DNA from: an uncultured Bacteroidales bacterium
GTDB taxonomy: Bacteria; Bacteroidota; Bacteroidia; Bacteroidales; Bacteroidaceae
Length of the DNA: 47,478 nt
Direction of reading: 5' to 3'
Assembly (NCBI GenBank): GCA_902779315.1
Contig: CACZBC010000015.1
Location: forward strand, 1 to 47,478
This document shows, one piece after another, positions 15,905 to 24,468 of the stretch. The position numbers and the translations under genes are program-made. The notes beneath the pieces are model-generated. The model did not search any database. It saw only the letters and a list, made by a program, of their open reading frames with translations, and was not told the origin of the DNA. Position 1 is the first letter of the stretch; each line of letters begins with the position of its first letter.

Positions 15905-16975
15905 CTACGATTTCAAGGGGTTCCAACCTTGAGCCTTGAGCTCATGTTCTCCACCGTCTCTCGAGATGAGGGCCTGGCCCTTCTCCGGCTCCGTAATATA
16001 GCCTATCACGCGAATGTCTTCGAGAGCCGAAACGGCATCGTTCATGGCGAGAGGAACTGTGAAAACCAACTCGTAGTCTTCTCCTCCGTTGAGGGCACAA
16101 GTGCTGACGTTCATGTTCAGCTCCTCGGCCATCGCGGCAGTCTGGTAGTCAAGGGGCAGTCTCTCCTCGTAGATGCGGCAACCAGTCTGGCTTTGCTTGC
16201 AGATATGCATCAGTTCGCTACTCAACCCGTCGCTGATGTCCATCATACTTGTAGGGTGAATTCCGGCCTTTTGGAGCGCCTCGATGATGTCCCCTCTTGC
16301 CTCAGGTTTGAGTTGTCGCTCCAGTATGTACTCCCTTCCGCTAAAGTCGGGCTGGGCTTCGCGCAGAAGTTCCATCTGTTCCTTGCTGCCACTCTTGCGG
16401 GCCTGCTCAACCTGGTCGTTATAGATGACCTTCTCCCTCTCCAAAAGTTGCAAGCCCATATAGGCCGCACCCAAGTTTCCGCTAACACAGATCAGGTCGG
16501 TCGGCTTCGCTCCACTACGGAGAACCAAGTCCTCGCTTCGAGCCTCGCCTATCGCCGTAATACTGATGGCGAGGCCAGTCAGGCTGGCAGTCGTGTCTCC
16601 ACCCACAATGTCAACACCCCACTTCTCACAAGCCAACCTCATTCCAGCATAGATTTCTTCGATATCTTCCACTTTGAACTTGCTCGAGATGGCGAGACTT
16701 ACGGTCAATTGTTTCGGCCTTGCATTCATCGCGAAGATGTCGCTGAGATTGACCATAACTGCCTTATAACCAAGGTGTCGCAAGGGAACATAGGTGAGGT
16801 CAAAGTGCACACCCTCCATCAGAAGGTCGGTCGTGACGACAGTTCGCATCCCCTCTGTCGGAGCGAGGATGGCACAATCGTCCCCTATGCCCTTGATGGT
16901 GGACTCGTTCTTCGTTTTTATGTCTTTTGCGAGGCGTTCGATAAGGCCGAATTCGCCCAGTTCCGATATCTCCAT
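15905..16975 (-). CDS. thiL: thiamine-monophosphate kinase
   Basis: 356 residues; phosphorylates thiamine monophosphate to the active diphosphate using ATP. The N-terminal signature includes GIGDDCAIL and TTDLLMEGVHFD. AMNARPKQLTVSLA, VGGDTTAS and the later MDISDGLSSEL are the usual ATP/Mg-binding blocks of the PurM-like fold. Last gene of the minus-strand run from the flippase-like gene; 33 nt separate it from the PNP gene. The stop is followed at once by a 22-bp repeat array. Confidence 0.95.
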   Translation of the reverse strand: MEISELGEFGLIERLAKDIKTKNESTIKGIGDDCAILAPTEGMRTVVTTDLLMEGVHFDLTYVPLRHLGYKAVMVNLSDIFAMNARPKQLTVSLAISSKFKVEDIEEIYAGMRLACEKWGVDIVGGDTTASLTGLAISITAIGEARSEDLVLRSGAKPTDLICVSGNLGAAYMGLQLLEREKVIYNDQVEQARKSGSKEQMELLREAQPDFSGREYILERQLKPEARGDIIEALQKAGIHPTSMMDISDGLSSELMHICKQSQTGCRIYEERLPLDYQTAAMAEELNMNVSTCALNGGEDYELVFTVPLAMNDAVSALEDIRVIGYITEPEKGQALISRDGGEHELKAQGWNPLKS

Positions 16976-17008
16976 AACCCTTCTTCTCCAAACTCTAAAC
17001 CTTTAACT

Positions 17009-17818
17009 CTAAACTGTCTTAACCATTTCCTCCATGATGGTTGCCATGAGAGGTTGGACGGCTTGAGCAGCCCTCTGCACCTCTTCGTGCGTGACTTTGA
17101 CAGGAACTGCCGTTCCGCCCAAATCGGTGATGATGCTCATACCAAAGACTTTGATACCACAATGATTGGCAACTATCACTTCAGGAACCGTACTCATACC
17201 TACTGCATCGGCTCCCCAACGCGCAAACATGCGGTATTCTGAAGGCGTTTCGTAGGTCGGACCTTGAGTTGCGAGATAGACACCATGCTGCACCTTGATG
17301 CCATGTTTAGCGGCAATCTCGTCGGCTTTGGCAATGAGTTCGTGACTGTAAGCCTCGCTCATATCGGGGAAACGCGGTCCTGTAGGGATGTTCTTGCCGT
17401 GCAAGGGATTCTCCGGCATGAAGTTGATTTGGTCGGTTATAATCATGAGATCGCCGATTTGGAAGTCCGGATTGGTTCCTCCGGCAGCATTGCTGACAAA
17501 GAGCGTCTTGATGCCCAACTCATACATGACTCGTATGGGAAAAGTCACTTGCTGCATCGTGTAGCCTTCATAGTAGTGGAAACGGCCTTCCATAGCCATC
17601 ACATCGACTCCTCCAAGACGCCCGAAGATGAGTTCTCCTGCGTGACCTTCAACGGTGGAAACGGGGAAATTGGGGATTTCCGCGTAGGGAATGGACAGGA
17701 GTCGCTCGATGCGTTGAGCAAGCTGGCCCAATCCTGTACCAAGAACGATTGCCGTCGTGGGAGCATTCGGCATCCTATTGCGGAGCCATTCTGCTGTTTC
17801 TTTTATTTTCTCGTACAT
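17009..17818 (-). CDS. punA: purine nucleoside phosphorylase (trimeric, class I)
   Basis: 269 residues; splits inosine, guanosine and their deoxy forms into base and sugar phosphate. Family blocks are ATAIVLGTGLG-like (TTAIVLGTGLGQL), GRFHYYEGYTMQQ, VSNAAGGTNPDFQIGDLM and VGMSTVPEVIVANHCG. The usual N-terminus (MYEKIKETA) fixes the start, so the gene really overlaps the 3' end of lpxK by 44 nt. The next gene is thiL. Confidence 0.95.
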   Translation of the reverse strand: MYEKIKETAEWLRNRMPNAPTTAIVLGTGLGQLAQRIERLLSIPYAEIPNFPVSTVEGHAGELIFGRLGGVDVMAMEGRFHYYEGYTMQQVTFPIRVMYELGIKTLFVSNAAGGTNPDFQIGDLMIITDQINFMPENPLHGKNIPTGPRFPDMSEAYSHELIAKADEIAAKHGIKVQHGVYLATQGPTYETPSEYRMFARWGADAVGMSTVPEVIVANHCGIKVFGMSIITDLGGTAVPVKVTHEEVQRAAQAVQPLMATIMEEMVKTV

Positions 17819-18878
17819 AGTCTTTGATTGTTTTATCTAACTTTTCCTTTTCATTCCGCATAATGCTTATCCCGATTGGGAGCACATAAGTACTCTGCTT
17901 CACTTCTTCCGTCAGACCTTGCAAGTGCAGAAGTCGGGCCGCATCCTTCTCCGTAGTGATGATGATATGCGGTTGCGGAAGGTCCTTCAATGCTTGATTG
18001 ATGGTCTCCACATCTCGCTGAGAGAAGTAATGATGGTCTGGAAAAGTGAGAGGAGAGATGTGTTGGACGTACCTTCTGACGTCCTGTTCCATCTGACGAG
18101 GGTTGCCTATTCCGGTCAGGAGGAGTACGTGGGTGTTGTCCTTCCTCAGCGTATCCGGTTCGAGCGAGCCGTCACCCCACAACTGATACATCGTCTCGTA
18201 AGTGAAGGTGCTGAAGAACAATTGCTGATAAGGCCTGATATTCAGCGACGAAAGGATGACTCGGAAACCCATCGCATTGATGTGCTGGGGGCATTTAGTG
18301 ACGATTATTGTCGAGGCACGATTGCTGGAAGAAGCCCTTTCGCGCAGTCTTCCTGCAGGAAGGAGGCAGTCGTCGGAAATGATGCGATGATAGTCGACGA
18401 GCAAGATGTTGTGTCCTGCCTTCACATATCTGTGCTGATAGGCGTCGTCGAGGAGTATGACCTCCACATCTTTCGTAGCCTCATCCTTCATCAGTCGCTC
18501 TATTCCCCGTCTTCTGTTGGCATCTACGGCAACATATATATCAGGGAACTTTTGCTTTATCTGCCAAGGTTCATCGCCTATTTCCTCCATTGTGGAAGCC
18601 TTTGTGGAAAGGATGTAGCCCTTCGTCCTGCGCTTGTAACCTCTGCTGAGGACTGCCACACGATATTGGCCGGCAAGCAGTCGGATGAGGTATTCCACTG
18701 TTGGGGTCTTTCCTGTGCCGCCTACAGTGATGTTTCCGACATTGATTATTGGAATGTCATACGACACAGAAGGCAGCACACCCATGTCGAAGAGGGCGTT
18801 TCTGGTGTCGACCCCCAGCCCGTAAAACCAGCTGAGGGGCTTCAGCCACCTGCGTATCTGTGTCATATCACCTTCCAT
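17775..18878 (-). CDS. lpxK: tetraacyldisaccharide 4'-kinase
   Basis: 367 residues; phosphorylates the lipid A disaccharide at the 4' position at the inner membrane. The P-loop is VGGTGKTPTVEYL, near residue 50, and DDAYQHRYV is the second family block. Length is normal. The last ~15 codons (RENKRNSRMAPQ) overlap the first codons of punA in another frame. It follows sppA by 16 nt. Confidence 0.95.
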   Translation of the reverse strand: MEGDMTQIRRWLKPLSWFYGLGVDTRNALFDMGVLPSVSYDIPIINVGNITVGGTGKTPTVEYLIRLLAGQYRVAVLSRGYKRRTKGYILSTKASTMEEIGDEPWQIKQKFPDIYVAVDANRRRGIERLMKDEATKDVEVILLDDAYQHRYVKAGHNILLVDYHRIISDDCLLPAGRLRERASSSNRASTIIVTKCPQHINAMGFRVILSSLNIRPYQQLFFSTFTYETMYQLWGDGSLEPDTLRKDNTHVLLLTGIGNPRQMEQDVRRYVQHISPLTFPDHHYFSQRDVETINQALKDLPQPHIIITTEKDAARLLHLQGLTEEVKQSTYVLPIGISIMRNEKEKLDKTIKDYVRENKRNSRMAPQ

Positions 18879-18894
18879 AGTTTTGCCGAGAAGC

Positions 18895-20664
18895 TTACTT
18901 TATGTTCGGATCAAACGGCATGCGAGCCTGAACTGGGTTCATCTTTCCAATTCGGCGAACGAGGGCAAAGGCGGGATAATACTCGCCAAGAGCGGCTCTG
19001 AGCTGTCCCTCGAGATAGTCGTTCTTACCCTTGTCGAGCAAAGATACATACCAAGGTTCTGGGCTTGGGTAGCGTCCAACAGTATAGTCCTTTAACTCTG
19101 CGAGTTCGGAAGCGGCTTTGATGGCGTCATCGAGGTTGCCCAACTGGTCGACAAGACCGATCTTCAAGGCCTGTTCACCAGTCCAAACACGACCTTCTGC
19201 AATGGCCTTCACGCTGTCCTGAGCCATTCCACGACCACCTGCAACTCTGCCTGTGAAGAGTTCGTAGCCGTTGTTGATGTAGTTCTGCATCTTGGCAGCT
19301 TCGTTTGCGTTAAAGGGACGAGTCAGCGATCCGAAGTCGCTCATAGCATTGGTTTTCACTACGTCGAAGGTAAGGCCAAGCTTTTGAGTGAGCAATTCAC
19401 TTGCATCAGGAATCATGCCGAAGATGCCGATACTGCCTGTTAAAGTCATAGGCTCGGCAAAGATCTTGTTGGCTCCGCAGCTGATGTAATAGCCTCCGCT
19501 TGCTGCCAAACCACCCATACTGATGACGACTGGTTTTTCTGCGCGCAAGAGTTGGATTTCGTGCCAGATCTGTTCGCTTGCGAAAGCTGAGCCGCCAGGG
19601 CTGTTAACTCGGATGACGACGGCTTTCACGTCCTTATCCTTGCGCAGTTTCTGCAGGTCGGTTATGGTTGCTTTCGTGGTGATTTGGTGTTCCTGACTGA
19701 ATCCGAAACCCTGGCTGTCATTGATTTCTCCATAAGCATAATAGACTGCAACCTCATCGTCGACCTTCTTTCCGAGGTCGTCTGCGGCAGCCACATCAGC
19801 GATGGTTGTGAAGTTCAGGTCGTCGTCTTCGCCAAGTTCGAGACGCGTCTTCAGGGCTTCTTTCACGTCGCTCAGGTAAGCGAGCTTGTCTGCAAGCTTG
19901 TTGTCGACGTAGGTTTTTGCCTCACAAAGAATGACTGTCGTATCTGCGAGGGCATTGAGGGCGTCCACTTCGAGCTTTCTACTCTTGGCAACATCCTTGA
20001 GCATATTGTTCCAGATGCTGCCCAGATAACTCATCACCTGCTCGCGATTCGCATCACTCATCTCTGTGTTGATGTAGGGTTCTACTGCGCTCTTGTAGGT
20101 TCCGACCTTGAAGACTTGCATCTTCACACCGAGTTTCTTCATCAGACCGGTGTAGAAGATGGGCTGGCTCGACATTCCGCTCCAGTCGATCGAGCCGATA
20201 GGATTGAGGTAGACCTCGTCTGCAACGGAGCACAGATAGTAGGCTGCGCGAGAATAATTGTCGCCATAAGCCACAATCCATTTGCCTGACTCCTTGAACT
20301 CGACAAGTGCACGACGCAGTTCCTGCAGGTCGGCAGGATAAGCGCCAAACGAGCCTGCTTCGAGGTAGATGCCCTTCACACGGTCGTTCTTAGCGGCTTT
20401 CTTCAAGGCGTCGAGAGCCTGATCGAGGCCGATAGTGAAGTCTTCGCCCTGACTGATGATGTCAAAAGGACTGCCTTCGCCAGCTCTGTCCACAACTTCG
20501 CCCTGCAGTTTGAAGCGGAGAACAGCGTTCTTGGGAACGGAACTGGTAGCTCCTTCGCTGGCAACCATACCTGCAAGGGAGACAATTGTAATGACTGTGA
20601 AGATGATGCTGGTCAGGATGATACCTACGATCGTGGCCAGAACGTACTTGAAAAACTCTTTCAT
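18895..20664 (-). CDS. sppA: signal peptide peptidase SppA, 67K type
   Basis: 589 residues with one N-terminal membrane segment (about 5-35) and two tandem Clp-like peptidase halves. It degrades leftover signal peptides and membrane protein fragments from the periplasmic side. The catalytic Lys lies in FKVGTYKSAVEP of the first half and the nucleophile Ser in GGLAASGGYYIS of the second, followed by the conserved LTGSIGIFG. It has its own promoter and heads the lpxK-punA-thiL run. Confidence 0.95.
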   Translation of the reverse strand: MKEFFKYVLATIVGIILTSIIFTVITIVSLAGMVASEGATSSVPKNAVLRFKLQGEVVDRAGEGSPFDIISQGEDFTIGLDQALDALKKAAKNDRVKGIYLEAGSFGAYPADLQELRRALVEFKESGKWIVAYGDNYSRAAYYLCSVADEVYLNPIGSIDWSGMSSQPIFYTGLMKKLGVKMQVFKVGTYKSAVEPYINTEMSDANREQVMSYLGSIWNNMLKDVAKSRKLEVDALNALADTTVILCEAKTYVDNKLADKLAYLSDVKEALKTRLELGEDDDLNFTTIADVAAADDLGKKVDDEVAVYYAYGEINDSQGFGFSQEHQITTKATITDLQKLRKDKDVKAVVIRVNSPGGSAFASEQIWHEIQLLRAEKPVVISMGGLAASGGYYISCGANKIFAEPMTLTGSIGIFGMIPDASELLTQKLGLTFDVVKTNAMSDFGSLTRPFNANEAAKMQNYINNGYELFTGRVAGGRGMAQDSVKAIAEGRVWTGEQALKIGLVDQLGNLDDAIKAASELAELKDYTVGRYPSPEPWYVSLLDKGKNDYLEGQLRAALGEYYPAFALVRRIGKMNPVQARMPFDPNIK

Positions 20665-20716
20665 TTTGTTATTGCAATTGGTTAATACTTTACCTATTTA
20701 ATATAATATCGGCAGG

Positions 20717-20748
20717 CAAAGTTAGCGATTCTTTGCAACATACACAAG
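20717..20748 (-). promoter_or_regulatory. promoter of sppA
   Basis: Minus strand CTTG (20748-20745), 20 nt, TAACTTTG (20724-20717). The -7 box is a perfect consensus. The leader is about 45 nt. It separates sppA from the flippase-like gene upstream. Confidence 0.6.
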
Positions 20749-20773
20749 GTTTTTGTAAAAAAAAGGCAGTTAC

Positions 20774-20898
20774 GATTCAAAACGTCACCAGTTGCGTTCC
20801 CAATCGTCGCACTATACGATTGCAATCATAACACTATACAAATGCAATCGTCACACTAGTAAATCGCAAACTTCACACTAGTCGTTTTAGAACGCTCC
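20774..20898 (+). repeat. 22-bp tandem repeat array 4
   Basis: Units start at 20774, 20796, 20818, 20840 and 20862, with a decayed sixth at 20884 running into the stop codon of the flippase-like gene (20901-20899). The phase is exactly 22 bp. Here the core reads toward the gene end, antisense to that gene, unlike the arrays after thiL and fbp. Confidence 0.9.
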
Positions 20899-21882
20899 CT
20901 AGCTGGTCCTGCTTTTCCTCAAGGCAAGGGCGACGGAAGACCACACTCCAAGCAGGGCTACAAGCAGGGTCTGGAGGGTATGGACGATGAGGACAAAGAG
21001 TGCGGCATCAGTCTGTCCCACTCCATAAAGCACCAAAACCGTCTTGACTGCAAAGTGCCAGGATCCAGCCCCGTTTGGTGTGGGAACCAATACGGCAAAG
21101 GTGCCGACCACGAAAGCCACGAGAGCGGCCAAAAGACCAAGTCCTGCTGTAAAGTCGAAACAGAAGAAAGTCAGGTAGAAGTGCAGGAAATAGCTCACCC
21201 AAATGCCTACCGAATAGACGATGAAGAGCAGCGGATTCTCCACCTCCCTAACAGAAAGCAAGCCGTTCTTCAAGTCCGAAAGCACAGATGTCGTTCTTGA
21301 AAGGATACGGAAACGCCTGGAAACCAAGACGATGCAGACAAGGGCCAGAAGTCCGCAAACTGCAGTCACAATCCAACCTGCCAAAGAGAACTGACCAAGC
21401 AAACCACCCATCGAAACCCCTGTCTGCTGGAAAAAGTCCAGGAAAACAGGTATTTGAGTCAGGAATGTCAAGAGGGAAAGCACCAATATAAGTAATGTGT
21501 CGATAATCCTCTCCGTCACAACAGTTCCAACCAGGCAAGTGAAATTCGTCCCCTCATAACGCTTCAAGACTCCACACCTCAGCACTTCCCCCACTCTTGG
21601 CACAACAAGACTGCTGGCGTAACTGAGGAAAACGGCATGAACGCAAGTGGAAAGTCGCGGCTTTTCCCCTGCTGGAGCCAAAACCTGACGCCATCTCACA
21701 GCTCGCAAAACCTGTGCCAGAATGCCGAATGGCAGGCTGAGAAGCATCCAAGTCCACGACATCTTCTGCGAAAGGGCGTCCACAAGCTCTTCCCAGCGAA
21801 TGCCACGATACATCCACCACAATATGCCTGCAGCCAAAACCAAAGGCACACCTATTTTGAGAAACTTTCTTACCCTTTGCAC
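20899..21882 (-). CDS. flippase-like integral membrane protein (UPF0104/LPG-synthase TM family)
   Basis: 327 residues with about seven to eight transmembrane segments and a PTPNGAGSWHF motif close to the 'P..GG.G' signature of the lysylphosphatidylglycerol-synthase-type membrane domain (UPF0104, YbhN-like). These proteins probably move lipids or lipid-linked sugars; no catalytic domain is attached. Divergent from rsmA. Its stop merges with a 22-bp array. Substrate unknown. Confidence 0.8.
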   Translation of the reverse strand: MQRVRKFLKIGVPLVLAAGILWWMYRGIRWEELVDALSQKMSWTWMLLSLPFGILAQVLRAVRWRQVLAPAGEKPRLSTCVHAVFLSYASSLVVPRVGEVLRCGVLKRYEGTNFTCLVGTVVTERIIDTLLILVLSLLTFLTQIPVFLDFFQQTGVSMGGLLGQFSLAGWIVTAVCGLLALVCIVLVSRRFRILSRTTSVLSDLKNGLLSVREVENPLLFIVYSVGIWVSYFLHFYLTFFCFDFTAGLGLLAALVAFVVGTFAVLVPTPNGAGSWHFAVKTVLVLYGVGQTDAALFVLIVHTLQTLLVALLGVWSSVALALRKSRTS

Positions 21883-21904
21883 GACTTAAATCAACTTTTT
21901 TTCT

Positions 21905-21940
21905 TATCTTTGCAGTGCAAAAGTACGAAGAATTAAGGAG
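21905..21940 (+). promoter_or_regulatory. rsmA -7 box and Shine-Dalgarno
   Basis: TATCTTTG (21905-21912) matches the -7 element, and AAGGAG (21935-21940) sits just before the ATG at 21942. A strong Shine-Dalgarno is uncommon here and decides the start: an upstream in-frame GTG at 21915 would lie at or before the likely transcription start. Confidence 0.6.
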
Positions 21941-21941
21941 A

Positions 21942-22757
21942 ATGAGAACTGTAAAGCCAAAAAAGTTCCTCGGACAGCACTTTTTGACCGATTTGAGCAT
22001 AGCTTCGCGCATTGCCGACACAGTCGATGCCTGCCCAGAACTGCCCATCTTGGAAGTCGGACCAGGCATGGGAGTGATGACTCAGTACCTTGTTCAGAAG
22101 CCGCGACTGGTCAAAGTGGTCGAGATAGACTATGAAAGCGTGGAATATCTCCGCAAAAACTATCCTGACCTCGAAGACAACATCATCGAAGACGACTTCC
22201 TGAAGATGCATCTCGAAAGGACTTTCCAAGGCTCGCCATTCGTCCTGACTGGCAACTACCCCTATAACATCTCCAGCCAAATCTTCTTCAAGATGCTCGA
22301 TTACAAGGATTTGATTCCCTGTTGCACAGGCATGATTCAGAAAGAAGTGGCGGAAAGAATGGCGGCAAAACCAGGCAACAAGACCTACGGCATACTGAGC
22401 GTCCTCATTCAAGCCTGGTATGATGTGGAATATCTCTTCACTGTGGAACCTGGCGTCTTCAATCCCCCGCCAAAAGTTCGTAGTGCAGTCATCCGGCTCA
22501 CCCGTAACAAAACGACCGACTTGGGCTGCGACGAAAAACTCTTCAAAAGGCTGGTCAAGACAACATTCAACCAAAGACGCAAGACCCTTCGCAACAACAT
22601 CAGGCCCCTTCTCGCACAAATCGAGAACGAAAGCGAGGTCAAACCAGATTTCACAGCACTCCTGGCCGACCCCATTATGACGCTAAGACCAGAACAGCTC
22701 AGCGTCGAAGACTTCATCGGCCTTACCCTTCGCATACAAAACGAAACAAGCAGATAG
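21942..22757 (+). CDS. rsmA: 16S rRNA (adenine1518-N6/adenine1519-N6)-dimethyltransferase
   Basis: 271 residues from the chosen ATG (MRTVKPKKFLGQHFL), the usual KsgA N-terminus. It dimethylates two adenines in helix 45 of 16S rRNA. The SAM site is LEVGPGMGVMTQYL, the acidic strand is VEIDYES, and the catalytic motif is GNYPYNISSQ. It is followed by a phosphate cotransporter (18 nt) and fbp on the same strand. Confidence 0.96.
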   Translation: MRTVKPKKFLGQHFLTDLSIASRIADTVDACPELPILEVGPGMGVMTQYLVQKPRLVKVVEIDYESVEYLRKNYPDLEDNIIEDDFLKMHLERTFQGSPFVLTGNYPYNISSQIFFKMLDYKDLIPCCTGMIQKEVAERMAAKPGNKTYGILSVLIQAWYDVEYLFTVEPGVFNPPPKVRSAVIRLTRNKTTDLGCDEKLFKRLVKTTFNQRRKTLRNNIRPLLAQIENESEVKPDFTALLADPIMTLRPEQLSVEDFIGLTLRIQNETSR

Positions 22758-22775
22758 CAACAAAAACACTTCATT

Positions 22776-24461
22776 ATGGAATTCTTGATACTGATTGGCT
22801 GCGTAGCTCTCCTGATGTATGGCATGAAAGTGATGAGCGAAGGACTGCAGAAAATGGCAGGCAGCAAGCTCTCCAACGTCTTGGGCACGATGACGACAAA
22901 CCGCTTCACAGGCCTTCTGACTGGTGCCTTCATCACAACCTCCATCCAGTCCTCGACGGCAACCACCGTCATGACGGTCAGCTTCGTCAGTGCTGGCTTG
23001 CTCACACTCTCGCAAGCCATCAGCGTCATTATGGGCGCAAACATCGGTACGACAGCAACTGCCTGGATTATGGTGCTGGGATCCTTCGACATGCGGCTCG
23101 TCGTTTATAGCGCCATCATTATTGCAATCGCCCTCATCTATACGAAGCGAAGCATCAATACAGGTGAGTTCCTGATGGGTTTGGCACTCATGCTCTTGGG
23201 CCTCAGCACATTGAAAACAAATGCCATCGAGATGGACTTGGGCCACAACGAACGCCTGCTGAACTTCCTTTCCGGCCTTTCAGGATGGGGATACGGCAGC
23301 TACTTCCTCTTCCTCTTCATTGGCGGACTCCTGACTTGCGCTGTCCAAAGCTCCGCAGCAATCATGGCGATAACGATGACGCTGTGTTCCACTGGCGCAC
23401 TTCCCATAGATATGGGCATTGCGCTGGTAATGGGCGAGAACATCGGTACGACCATAACGAGTAATGTTGTCGCTATGAGTGCAAGCGTTCAGGCACAAAG
23501 AGCGGCTCGCGCCCACCTCATTTTCAACCTTTTCGGCGTGATATGGGTGCTCTGCATCTACAAGTACTTTGTCGGCTTTGTATGTCAACTGGTAGGTTGC
23601 GACCCGCATGCCAAGCAACAAGACATGGTGACGCTCAACGCCGCCCTTGCCGCCTTCCACACAGCTTTCAACGTTTGTAATGTGCTCATCCTCATCTGGT
23701 TTATCAAACCCATGGAGAAAGTCGTATGTCTTCTAGTGCCTCAACGCGAAGGAGAACACGAGGACGACGAGATGAAGCTCAAGTATATTGGTGGAGGTCT
23801 GCTTTCGACAGCAGAACTTTCTATCCTCGAAGCCAGGAAAGAGGTTAATGTCTTCATTACACGTTTGCTGAGGATGTACGGAATGGTGCAAGACCTCTTG
23901 CATACCACAAAAGGCGAGGAATTCAACAAACTCTATTCGCGCATCGAGAAATACGAAAGCATAACGGACCGAATGGAGATAGAAATTGCCGATTATCTGA
24001 CGGAAGTAAGCGAAGGACGGCTTAGCGTGGAATCGAAGATGGACATCCAAAAGATGATGCGTGTCTGCTCCGAACTGGAAAGTATAGGCGACTCGTGCTT
24101 CAACATGGCTCGAACCATGAAAAACAAACGCCAGTATGCCAACGAAGATTTCACTGAAACACAATACCAACACATACATAATATGATGGGACTTGTCGGT
24201 GAAGCCCTTGCCGAAATGCAGGTTGCAGTCAATCTGGGCGAACATCGGCACATCGACCTCAACAAGAACTATAACACGGAGAACGAGATAAACAACTATC
24301 GCGACCAACTTAAATACCAGAACATCATCGATGTTAACAACAAGCTTTACGACTATCAGATAGGCGTCTTCTACATGGATCTCATTTCGGAATGCGAGAA
24401 ACTTGGCGACTTCATCATCAATGTTCTGGAAAGTTTCGGCTTGAAGGAGCGAAAGAATTGA
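22776..24461 (+). CDS. Na/phosphate cotransporter with PhoU-like tail
   Basis: 561 residues. The membrane part (1-320) carries two inverted copies of the Na/Pi-cotransporter repeat with the QSS motifs IQSSTATTVMTV and VQSSAAIMAITMTL. The C-terminal 200 residues are helical and PhoU-like (ITDRMEIEIADYL). It imports phosphate with sodium, or may export it in some bacteria. Lies between rsmA and fbp. Confidence 0.9.
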   Translation: MEFLILIGCVALLMYGMKVMSEGLQKMAGSKLSNVLGTMTTNRFTGLLTGAFITTSIQSSTATTVMTVSFVSAGLLTLSQAISVIMGANIGTTATAWIMVLGSFDMRLVVYSAIIIAIALIYTKRSINTGEFLMGLALMLLGLSTLKTNAIEMDLGHNERLLNFLSGLSGWGYGSYFLFLFIGGLLTCAVQSSAAIMAITMTLCSTGALPIDMGIALVMGENIGTTITSNVVAMSASVQAQRAARAHLIFNLFGVIWVLCIYKYFVGFVCQLVGCDPHAKQQDMVTLNAALAAFHTAFNVCNVLILIWFIKPMEKVVCLLVPQREGEHEDDEMKLKYIGGGLLSTAELSILEARKEVNVFITRLLRMYGMVQDLLHTTKGEEFNKLYSRIEKYESITDRMEIEIADYLTEVSEGRLSVESKMDIQKMMRVCSELESIGDSCFNMARTMKNKRQYANEDFTETQYQHIHNMMGLVGEALAEMQVAVNLGEHRHIDLNKNYNTENEINNYRDQLKYQNIIDVNNKLYDYQIGVFYMDLISECEKLGDFIINVLESFGLKERKN

Positions 24462-24468
24462 ACAGGAT

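Noticed and set aside
21915-21941. GTG start for rsmA nine codons upstream
   Set aside because: It would lie at the likely transcription start, while AAGGAG precedes the ATG at 21942.
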